Part shown: piece by piece, positions 1 through 5,153 of the stretch
Layout: each line of letters begins with the position of its first letter
Numbering within the stretch: position 1 is the stretch's first letter
Source: Microbacteriaceae bacterium
Lineage (GTDB): Bacteria; Actinomycetota; Actinomycetes; Actinomycetales; Microbacteriaceae
Assembly (NCBI GenBank): GCA_947454285.1
Contig: CANGJO010000064.1
Span: 1-5,450, forward strand
DNA length: 5,450 nt
Direction: 5' to 3'
Notes under the pieces: generated by a model
Database searches by the model: none
Told to the model about the DNA's origin: nothing
The model's input: only the letters and a program-made list of their open reading frames with translations
Program-made: the position numbers and the translations under genes

Positions 1-1
1 C

Positions 2-2533
2 ATGTCGCTGCGGATTGGATCGGTGTTGGCTCGCGACGAAGGTTGGCTTGCTGAACACATGTTGATCATGCGCATGATTAACCCAGAAGGCAAAAAGTTT
101 CACTTCAGCGCTGCGTTCCCATCGGCTTGTGGAAAGACAAACTTGGCGATGTTGCAGCCAAGTATTCCTGGTTGGAAAGTTGAAACTCTTGGTGATGACA
201 TTGCGTGGATTGCGCAGGCTCCATCCGGCAAGCTTCGCGCGATTAACCCAGAGAACGGTTTCTTTGGTGTTGCACCTGGTACCAGCGTAAAGACCAACCC
301 GGTTGCGATGGAACTTGTTGCCAAGCAAACAATTTTCACCAACGTTGCTCTGACACCAGACGGCGACGTTTGGTGGGAGGGTATGTCAAAGGAAGTTCCA
401 GACGGTTTGATTAACTGGCGTGGAGAGTTGCATGACAAAAACTCTGGCAAGCCAGCGGCGCACCCGAACGGCCGCTTCACCTCGCCAGCACGCAACTGCC
501 CAACTATCTCAAGCGATTGGGATGACCCAGAGGGCGTTGAACTAGACGCAATCATCTTTGGTGGCCGTCGTGCAAAAGATGTTCCGCTGGTTACTGAGGC
601 TTCTTCATGGCAGCACGGTGTGTTCCTTGGCGCAACCATGGCCAGCGAGCAGACCGCAGCGGCTGAAGGCCCGGTTGGTGAAGTTCGTCGCGATCCGTTT
701 GCGATGCTGCCTTTCACTGGCTACAACATGGCCGACTACTGGAAGCACTGGCTGAGCTTTGGTGAGCGCGAGGGCATCAAGCTGCCAAAGATTTTCCGTG
801 TGAACTGGTTCTTGAAGAATGATGAGGGTCAGTTTGTTTGGCCTGGCTTCAGCGAGAACGCACGCGTACTTCGCTGGATGGCAGACCGCCTAGACGGCAA
901 GGTTGAAGCCAATGAAACTGAGATTGGCAATTTGCCTAATCTGGCCGACCTTGGTGTCGACGAGCTAAGCCTTGACGAGGCAAGCAAGCAGCAGCTGTTG
1001 TCTTGGAACAAGGAAGCCGTGGTCAAGGACCTGGAGTCAATCCAGCGCTACCTTGACGCCTTTGGTGACCGCACTCCTAAGCAGTTGAAGCAAGAAGCCG
1101 AGACTCGTTTGGCATCGCTAAGCCCTATGTGGGAGCAGTCGCTAAGCACAGCGGAATCTTTGGTTCCGCTGATTGGTCGCTTATACCGCAGCAACGGAGT
1201 TTTGCTATCTGTTCACGGTCGTTCGCTAATTAATCGAACACCGATTCAGTTGATCAAGGCCATGAAGTACGCGCGTCACATTGATGGCCAGCCACTCGAC
1301 ATCAATCGTGCGGCTGCGCTGATTCGCCAGATTGACCGCATGGGTCTTGGTCCGGCTGAAATAGATGTTGCTCGCATGCTTGCAAAGCAAAGCGGTTCTG
1401 GAAAGCAGCTAAACGAATTCTTGCGTGAAGAGCTTGCGGATATTGTTCAACTTGTTTCGATCATTACTGAGACAGAGCGCGATGTTGTGCTTTACGGTTT
1501 TGGTCGCATTGGTCGTCTAGTTGCACGAACTCTAATCGCACACGATGGTGACCGCCGCGGATTGAAGTTGCGTGCAATTGTGGTGCGCAAGGGGGCTGAA
1601 GATGACTTGGCAAAGCGTGCCGGATTGCTTCGCCGTGATTCTGTGCACGGAATGTTCGAGGGAACCATCTCAATCGACGACGAGCGGAATTCCATAATTG
1701 CCAACGGAAATGAAATTCGAGTTATCTACTCTGACGACCCAGCCAAAGTTGATTACCCAAGTTACGGCATCAACGATGCACTGCTGATTGATAACACCGG
1801 TAAGTGGCGCGATGAGGTGGCACTAAGCGAGCACCTAAAGAACAAGGGAATCGCAAAAGTGTTGTTGACTGCTCCTGGTAAGGGTGACCTGCCGAACGTG
1901 GTCTACGGAGTGAATCACGATGTGATAACTGCCGATACAAAGATCGTGACCGCTGCGTCATGTACTACCAACGCAATCGTTCCGGCGCTGAAGGTGCTGA
2001 ACGATGCGTTTGGTGTGAAGCACGGTCACGTAGAGACAGTGCACTCCTTCACCAATGACCAGAACCTGATTGATAACTACCACAAGGGTGACCGCCGGGG
2101 TCGCTCGGCAGTTTTGAACATGGTGATCACTGAGACCGGTGCAGCAAAAGCTGTTGCGAAGGCGCTACCAGTTCTTGCCGGCAAGCTGACCGGCAACGCA
2201 ATTCGCGTGCCTACCCCGGATGTATCGATGGCGATTTTGAATCTGGACTTTGATCGTGAAGTTACTCGAGACGAAATCAATGCGGTGCTTCGCAAGGCCT
2301 CGCAGAACCCAGAGACTCGTAATCAGGTTGATTACATTGAGTCGCCAGAAGTTGTTTCAACTGACTTCGTGGGATCTAACCGTGCTGGAATCGTTGATGG
2401 TCTGGCAACTGTTGGCGAGGGCACTCACGGTGTGGTTTACGTCTGGTACGACAACGAGAATGGCTACTCACACCAGGTAACTCGTGTTGCAGCCGAGATG
2501 ATGTTAGAGAAGCGTCCGGTTTACCCGCGCTAG
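2..2533 (+). CDS. Fused GTP-type PEP carboxykinase / long-form GAPDH (5' partial)
   Basis: One open frame of 843 codons enters from the left edge and ends at TAG 2531-2533. The ATG at position 2 is internal: its first residues (SLRIGSVLARDEGWLAEHM) match mid-protein PEP carboxykinase, so roughly 235 N-terminal residues should lie upstream. Residues 1-373 are PEPCK, which converts oxaloacetate plus GTP to PEP, CO2 and GDP in the cytoplasm. Visible motifs are the P-loop with the reactive Cys (PSACGKTN, C43, K45), the metal/kinase-2 motif GDDIAW (64-69), the mobile lid (about 215-230, SEQTAAAEGPVGEVRR), and the three guanine-pocket aromatics F270, F278 and F283 with the spacing seen in animal PEPCK. 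The PEPCK C-terminus looks complete (FGDRTPKQLKQEAETRL). GAPDH follows immediately from about residue 376 (described separately). The whole polypeptide would be about 1,080 residues. The domain calls are near certain. That they form one protein rests on this single read of the junction. Confidence 0.93.
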   Translation: MSLRIGSVLARDEGWLAEHMLIMRMINPEGKKFHFSAAFPSACGKTNLAMLQPSIPGWKVETLGDDIAWIAQAPSGKLRAINPENGFFGVAPGTSVKTNPVAMELVAKQTIFTNVALTPDGDVWWEGMSKEVPDGLINWRGELHDKNSGKPAAHPNGRFTSPARNCPTISSDWDDPEGVELDAIIFGGRRAKDVPLVTEASSWQHGVFLGATMASEQTAAAEGPVGEVRRDPFAMLPFTGYNMADYWKHWLSFGEREGIKLPKIFRVNWFLKNDEGQFVWPGFSENARVLRWMADRLDGKVEANETEIGNLPNLADLGVDELSLDEASKQQLLSWNKEAVVKDLESIQRYLDAFGDRTPKQLKQEAETRLASLSPMWEQSLSTAESLVPLIGRLYRSNGVLLSVHGRSLINRTPIQLIKAMKYARHIDGQPLDINRAAALIRQIDRMGLGPAEIDVARMLAKQSGSGKQLNEFLREELADIVQLVSIITETERDVVLYGFGRIGRLVARTLIAHDGDRRGLKLRAIVVRKGAEDDLAKRAGLLRRDSVHGMFEGTISIDDERNSIIANGNEIRVIYSDDPAKVDYPSYGINDALLIDNTGKWRDEVALSEHLKNKGIAKVLLTAPGKGDLPNVVYGVNHDVITADTKIVTAASCTTNAIVPALKVLNDAFGVKHGHVETVHSFTNDQNLIDNYHKGDRRGRSAVLNMVITETGAAKAVAKALPVLAGKLTGNAIRVPTPDVSMAILNLDFDREVTRDEINAVLRKASQNPETRNQVDYIESPEVVSTDFVGSNRAGIVDGLATVGEGTHGVVYVWYDNENGYSHQVTRVAAEMMLEKRPVYPR
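1127..2533 (+). other. gapB: GapB-like glyceraldehyde-3-phosphate dehydrogenase module of the fusion
   Basis: This is the C-terminal 468 residues of the fused frame. It resembles the roughly 480-residue GAPDH class of Corynebacterium GapB, which carries a helical N-terminal extension before the Rossmann domain. Here the extension covers about residues 376-493 (VPLIGRLYRSNGVLLSVHGR and following). The NAD(P)-binding motif GFGRIGR starts at residue 499. The catalytic Cys is C654 in ASCTTNAI and the partner His is H681 in HSFTNDQ. The C-terminal YDNENGYS matches the family's YDNEwGYS. All catalytic residues are present, so the module should be active. It interconverts glyceraldehyde-3-phosphate and 1,3-bisphosphoglycerate. 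In Corynebacterium this isoform is associated with gluconeogenesis, which would suit its PEPCK partner. The ATG at 1127 sits where a free-standing GapB would begin, but no Shine-Dalgarno sequence precedes it. Separate translation is therefore possible but unsupported. Cofactor preference cannot be told by eye. Confidence 0.9.
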
Positions 2534-2546
2534 CTGGGAAACGATT

Positions 2547-4175
2547 TCAGATATTTGACTTCGCGGCCTGCCAAGTTAAGAAGCCACCATCTAGGTTTCT
2601 TACCTTGGCGCCGTGAGCTTTGAGGATTTGGGTTGCAATGTGCCCACGTTGCCCAACCTGACAATAGACAACTACGTCTTCCAGCTGAATTTCATCAAGC
2701 CGGTCACGCAATTCTTCAACGGGAATATTCACGGTTCCAGGAATATTGGCAATCCCGTGCTCTCCGCCTGATCGAACATCAACCACCTGGGCACCGTTTG
2801 CTCGAGCCGCTTCAAGCTGATGCCATTGGATTGTCGGCGTGGTGCCGTTAAAGACGTTGTTTCCAACGTAGCCAGCAATGTTTATTGCATCTTTGGCCGA
2901 ACCAAACTGTGGGGCATACGCGAGCTCAAGATCCATTAGGTCGTCGATAAATAATCCGCCATGCATTGCAGTTGCAATTACGTCTATACGTTTATCGACG
3001 CCGTCTTCACCATTAGCCTGTGCGCCAAGAATCTTTCCGGTCGTTGGGTCAAAAAGCACTTTCATTGATAGGCGTTTGGCACCCGGGTAGTAGCCCGCGT
3101 GATTGTTTGGGTGAATATGAATTATTTGGTGAGCAATTCCAGCCTTGGCCGCTGCGCGCTCACTTAGTCCAGCAATGCCCACCGCGAAACCAAATGCGCC
3201 AAGAATTACCGTGCCGGTTGCCCCGTGAGCTTTTACGTTACGACCAGCAATTACATCGGCAATCAGTCTGCCGTGACGGTTGGCTAGGTTGGCCAGCGGG
3301 ATTAGTGAGTTGTTACCAGTGAGCTCACCTTGTTTTTCAACGGCGTCGCCTGCGGCAAAAATATTTTCATCACTGGTTCGCTGTTGTTCGTCTACCCAAA
3401 GACCACCGGTTGTTCCAATTCTTAATCCAGCAGCTTTTGCTACTGCGTTATCTGGTTCAACGCCTGCTGCGGTAAAGATTAGACCGGCATCAATTTTGCG
3501 ACCATCTTTAAGAATTACGTGGTCTTTTGTTATGTGATCTGCTTCCGCGTTGAGGAGGATTTGTACTCCATGCTTTTCGAGTGTTGCCTGCAGAGGCTGA
3601 ACAATCTCTGGGTCAAACTGACTAAGAATGCTATTGCTGCGCTGAATAATGGTCACCGGGATTTCAAGGTGGCGAATATTCTCGGCGAGTTCAATGCCAA
3701 TAAACCCAGCACCAAGAATTGCCACGGTCTTATTTTGCACTGCGTTCAGAGCTTCTTTTACCGCATCGGCATCGGTCACGTTGCGCAACCAGAGTGCGCG
3801 CTCGATACCTGGAATATCCAGTTTGCGAGGGCGGGCACCGGTTGCAATCACTAGCTTGTCGTACGAGTCTTCGTGAACTGAACCGGTTTCAAGATTCTTT
3901 ATTGTCACGGTCTTTGAGGGCCGATTTATAGCGGTAACCATGTGTTTGGTTTTGGCTTTGATTCGGAATCGGTTCCAAAGGGCAGTAGGTGTTTGCAACA
4001 AAAGGTGATCGCGATTTGATATCACGTCACTAACAAAATATGGAAGACCGCAGTTGGCATAACTAACATGCTCACTCATTTCGTAAACTGTAATTTCTGC
4101 CTGTTCATCTAAGCGGCGCAGGCGAGCGGCAGTAGACATACCGGCGGCCACGCCACCAATGATTACAACTTTCAT
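2547..4175 (-). CDS. CoA-disulfide/persulfide reductase with C-terminal rhodanese domain
   Basis: A 542-residue cytoplasmic flavoprotein. The N-terminal FAD motif is IIGGVAAGMS (5-14). The active-site Cys is C42 in SYANCGLPY, the single-Cys arrangement of CoA-disulfide reductases. The NAD(P)H-binding motif GAGFIG is at 155-160 and the second FAD motif FAAGDAVE at 273-280. The dimerisation domain carries YYPGAKRLSMKV (362-373) and YAPQFGSAKD (420-429), matching the regions of the conserved Tyr residues of the family. From about residue 447 to the end there is a rhodanese domain with VVDVRSGGEHG and the active-site loop CQVGQRG (C505). Related CoADR-rhodanese fusions reduce CoA-persulfide, polysulfide or CoA-disulfide with NAD(P)H. 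The natural substrate here is inferred. The ATG lies 2 bp after the stop of the upstream repressor gene and lacks a clear ribosome site, so translational coupling in a two-gene operon is likely. Its end converges on the GAPDH stop with 13 bp between. Confidence 0.93.
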   Translation of the reverse strand: MKVVIIGGVAAGMSTAARLRRLDEQAEITVYEMSEHVSYANCGLPYFVSDVISNRDHLLLQTPTALWNRFRIKAKTKHMVTAINRPSKTVTIKNLETGSVHEDSYDKLVIATGARPRKLDIPGIERALWLRNVTDADAVKEALNAVQNKTVAILGAGFIGIELAENIRHLEIPVTIIQRSNSILSQFDPEIVQPLQATLEKHGVQILLNAEADHITKDHVILKDGRKIDAGLIFTAAGVEPDNAVAKAAGLRIGTTGGLWVDEQQRTSDENIFAAGDAVEKQGELTGNNSLIPLANLANRHGRLIADVIAGRNVKAHGATGTVILGAFGFAVGIAGLSERAAAKAGIAHQIIHIHPNNHAGYYPGAKRLSMKVLFDPTTGKILGAQANGEDGVDKRIDVIATAMHGGLFIDDLMDLELAYAPQFGSAKDAINIAGYVGNNVFNGTTPTIQWHQLEAARANGAQVVDVRSGGEHGIANIPGTVNIPVEELRDRLDEIQLEDVVVYCQVGQRGHIATQILKAHGAKVRNLDGGFLTWQAAKSNI

Positions 4176-4177
4176 GC

Positions 4178-4435
4178 TTAGGCCAATGACATGAAGGCTT
4201 TTTCCAGCGCCTCACGATTTTTGATGCCCTTGGCGTCTGAGCCACAGTGCTGCATACCAGTAGAGATGATTGTGAAGCCGGCACGGGTAAGCGCGGTATT
4301 TGCTGCCGCAAGTTGAGTTAGCAACTCAGTGCAATCGCGGCCCTCATCCAGCATTTTCACGATGCCAGCAATTTGACCCTGCACTCGTACCAAACGATTT
4401 CTTGCAGCTTTTAGTTCTTCCGGTTGAATCTTCAT
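4178..4435 (-). CDS. cstR: CsoR/CstR-family repressor, probable persulfide sensor
   Basis: An 85-residue all-helical repressor of the CsoR/FrmR/RcnR (DUF156) family, about the length of S. aureus CstR. The family signature RLVRVQGQIAGIVKML (14-29) is intact, followed by DCTELLTQLAAANTAL. The two family Cys positions are present, C35 and C64, separated by 28 residues as in both CsoR and CstR. The His that completes the Cu(I) site of CsoR (four residues before the second Cys) is Gly60 here (TGMQHC). H63, next to C64, is not in that ligand position. Loss of this His with both Cys kept is the fingerprint of CstR-type sensors, which lose DNA affinity when persulfides crosslink the Cys pair. Its partners, a CoADR-rhodanese downstream and a rhodanese divergent, agree with sulfur sensing. 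The start ATG is 7 bp from a TATAGT -10 box, so the mRNA is probably leaderless and the gene autoregulated. A metal other than copper cannot be fully excluded. Confidence 0.9.
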   Translation of the reverse strand: MKIQPEELKAARNRLVRVQGQIAGIVKMLDEGRDCTELLTQLAAANTALTRAGFTIISTGMQHCGSDAKGIKNREALEKAFMSLA

Positions 4436-4452
4436 GGAAATTACTATACCCT
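4424..4452 (+). promoter_or_regulatory. Tentative promoter of the rightward rhodanese operon
   Basis: TTGAAT (4424-4429), inside the 5' end of cstR, is a fair -35 box. With a 17-bp spacer the matching -10 is TACCCT (4447-4452), which is poor but lies within the operator. Start of transcription would fall near 4459, just upstream of the ribosome site. TATACG (4459-4464) is another possible -10, but it would leave the ribosome site outside the mRNA. Position suggests a promoter here; the exact boxes are uncertain. Confidence 0.3.
4443..4448 (-). promoter_or_regulatory. Probable -10 box of the cstR operon (leaderless)
   Basis: On the minus strand this reads TATAGT (consensus TATAAT), followed by 7 nt and then the cstR ATG. 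That spacing puts transcription start at or next to the A of the start codon. There is no Shine-Dalgarno sequence in the interval, which also points to a leaderless mRNA, a common arrangement in actinobacteria. The -35 candidate 17 bp upstream (TTCCTT, 4466-4471) is weak. Confidence 0.5.
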
Positions 4453-4462
4453 AGGGGGTATA
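4445..4462. promoter_or_regulatory. Palindromic operator for the CstR-like repressor
   Basis: TATACCCTAGGGGGTATA consists of two perfect 7-bp arms (TATACCC / GGGTATA) around a 4-bp centre. This A/T-flanked C-run/G-run layout is typical of CsoR/CstR-family operators. It is the only copy in the window and sits in the 42-bp gap between the divergent cstR and lipoprotein-rhodanese genes. One arm overlaps the cstR -10 box, so binding should block that promoter directly. Control of the rightward operon from the same site is likely by position. The binding itself is inferred. Confidence 0.75.
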
Positions 4463-4465
4463 CGA

Positions 4466-4472
4466 AAGGAAG
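4466..4472 (+). promoter_or_regulatory. Ribosome binding site that fixes the rhodanese lipoprotein start
   Basis: AAGGAAG ends 5 nt before ATG 4478. It selects this ATG over an in-frame ATG at 4424, which overlaps cstR, lies upstream of the operator and would bury the signal peptide behind 18 extra residues. Confidence 0.7.
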
Positions 4473-4477
4473 AAAGT

Positions 4478-4846
4478 ATGTCTAATTTTTACAAGATACT
4501 TGCGGCGGCCGTGTTATCGGTGTTGGCTGTTGGATCACTTTCTGCATGTGCAACGGCGCCCATGGACATGAGTTCAGTGGCGGCAGTGATTGATGTTCGT
4601 ACTGCTGATGAATGGAACTCAGGGCACCTTGATGGTGCGATCAACATTGATATCCAAAGCGCGGATTTCGCAACAAAAATCGATGCTCTAGATCACGCAG
4701 CAAACTATGTGATCTATTGCCATTCTGGTAACCGTGCTGGGCAGGCAATCGATTACATGAAGGGGGCCGGATTCACTGGCTCACTAGAAAATGCCGGCGG
4801 AGTAGCCGACGCATCGGGTATGACCGGAATGAAAGTGGTTCAGTAA
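4478..4846 (+). CDS. Rhodanese-domain lipoprotein (exported sulfurtransferase)
   Basis: A 122-residue protein starting at ATG 4478. The N-terminus is a lipoprotein signal peptide: K6, a hydrophobic stretch ILAAAVLSVLAVGS (7-20), then the lipobox LSAC with C24 as the lipidated residue. The mature protein should be anchored on the outer face of the cytoplasmic membrane. A single rhodanese domain follows almost at once: VIDVRTADEW (37-46), GHLDGAIN (49-56) and the active-site loop YCHSGNRAG with catalytic C81. The final NAGG (105-108) matches the usual end of the fold. Rhodaneses carry sulfane sulfur as a Cys persulfide and pass it to acceptors. The acceptor here is unknown. It is transcribed divergently from cstR across a shared operator and is followed directly (TAAATG) by a small Cys-rich gene, so it is the first gene of a probable three-gene operon. 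The domain and lipobox are clear; the role in sulfide or persulfide stress is from context. Confidence 0.93.
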   Translation: MSNFYKILAAAVLSVLAVGSLSACATAPMDMSSVAAVIDVRTADEWNSGHLDGAINIDIQSADFATKIDALDHAANYVIYCHSGNRAGQAIDYMKGAGFTGSLENAGGVADASGMTGMKVVQ

Positions 4847-5014
4847 ATGTGTTCAAAAGTAACCTGCCGCAAGTGCGGTAAAGCAACTTGGTCTGGCTGT
4901 GGCCAGCACGTAAACGAGGTTATGCGCGGTATCCCTAAGTCACAGCAGTGCCAGGGCCACGCTAACGACCCAAAGGAGCCAGGCTTCTTTGCACGTCTAT
5001 TTGGTAAGAAGTAA
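4847..5014 (+). CDS. Small Cys-rich protein A, TWSGCGQH family, unknown function
   Basis: A 55-residue protein whose ATG abuts the TAA of the rhodanese gene (TAAATG), implying translational coupling; no good ribosome site of its own is visible. It has Cys at 2, 7, 10, 18 and 35 and His at 21 and 38. The pattern is CRKCGK (7-12), TWSGCGQH (14-21), GIPKSQQCQGH (28-38). CxxC plus later Cys/His suggests a compact zinc-ribbon-like or other metal- or sulfur-binding fold. After residue 38 comes a 17-residue tail, charged then ending FFARLFGKK, hydrophobic and basic, which might touch the membrane or a partner. I recall similar short proteins in actinobacteria and some eukaryotes but know no function for them. 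Coding reality is supported by the in-register paralogue immediately downstream, with matching residues and mainly synonymous differences in the shared core. There is no signal peptide, so it is cytoplasmic. Confidence 0.85.
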   Translation: MCSKVTCRKCGKATWSGCGQHVNEVMRGIPKSQQCQGHANDPKEPGFFARLFGKK

Positions 5015-5018
5015 GGAG
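5013..5018 (+). promoter_or_regulatory. Ribosome binding site of small Cys-rich protein B
   Basis: AAGGAG overlaps the stop codon of the preceding small gene and lies 8 nt before ATG 5027. It is the strongest Shine-Dalgarno sequence in this window. It supports the second mini-gene as real and as part of the same transcript. Confidence 0.75.
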
Positions 5019-5026
5019 ACTCCGAT

Positions 5027-5146
5027 ATGTGTTCACCAGCATTATGTGAGTCATGCAACAAAGTGACCTGGGCTGGTTGCGGCCAGCACATTGAGGAGGC
5101 GCTAGAAGGCGTTCCTCAAGAGCAGCTTTGTACCTGCAACAACTAG
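5027..5146 (+). CDS. Small Cys-rich protein B, paralogue of protein A
   Basis: A 39-residue protein with a strong AAGGAG ribosome site 8 nt upstream. It aligns without gaps to the first 37 residues of protein A: both begin MCS, then Cx2C at 7-10, TWAGCGQH (14-21), GVP and C35. Protein B ends CTCNN, so it has an additional C37 where A has Gly followed by H38, and it lacks A's 17-residue tail. Cys at 2, 7, 10, 18, 35 and 37 plus H21 give up to seven candidate ligands in 39 residues. This suggests metal binding or thiol/persulfide chemistry. Function is unknown; a role in the sulfur response is inferred only from its operon with the lipoprotein rhodanese. Its stop faces the purC stop across 7 bp. 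Confidence 0.83.
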   Translation: MCSPALCESCNKVTWAGCGQHIEEALEGVPQEQLCTCNN

Positions 5147-5153
5147 TTAATTA

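Larger units (their letters stand above)
4847..5089 (+). repeat. In-register tandem duplication of the small Cys-rich gene (180-bp period)
   Basis: The start codons at 4847 and 5027 are 180 bp apart. The best-conserved block (codons for W15 to H21) at 4889-4909 and 5069-5089 is also 180 bp apart, with 18 of 21 bases identical. The differences are at positions 4, 9 and 12 of the block: one gives Ser to Ala, the other two are silent. This indicates gene duplication followed by divergence under protein-level constraint, with later gain or loss of the C-terminal tail. Confidence 0.75.

Noticed and set aside
2..4. ATG at position 2 as a true start of the fused gene
   Set aside because: The following residues match an internal PEPCK segment, and about 235 residues of the family's N-terminal domain are missing, so the gene runs in from outside the window.
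100..717. 205-codon open frame on the minus strand within the PEPCK region
   Set aside because: It is a shadow of the strongly conserved PEPCK coding strand and has no recognisable protein family.
2534..2546. Possible terminator between the GAPDH and CoADR-rhodanese stops
   Set aside because: Only 13 bp separate the convergent stops and no GC-rich hairpin or T-run is visible there.
4424..4477. Upstream in-frame ATG extending the rhodanese lipoprotein by 18 residues
   Set aside because: It overlaps cstR, precedes the operator, has no ribosome site and would displace the signal peptide from the N-terminus.
4840..5091. 83-codon open frame on the minus strand over the two small Cys-rich genes
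   Set aside because: It is antisense to two paralogous plus-strand genes that show matching motifs, a strong ribosome site and coupled spacing. Its own translation has no recognisable family.
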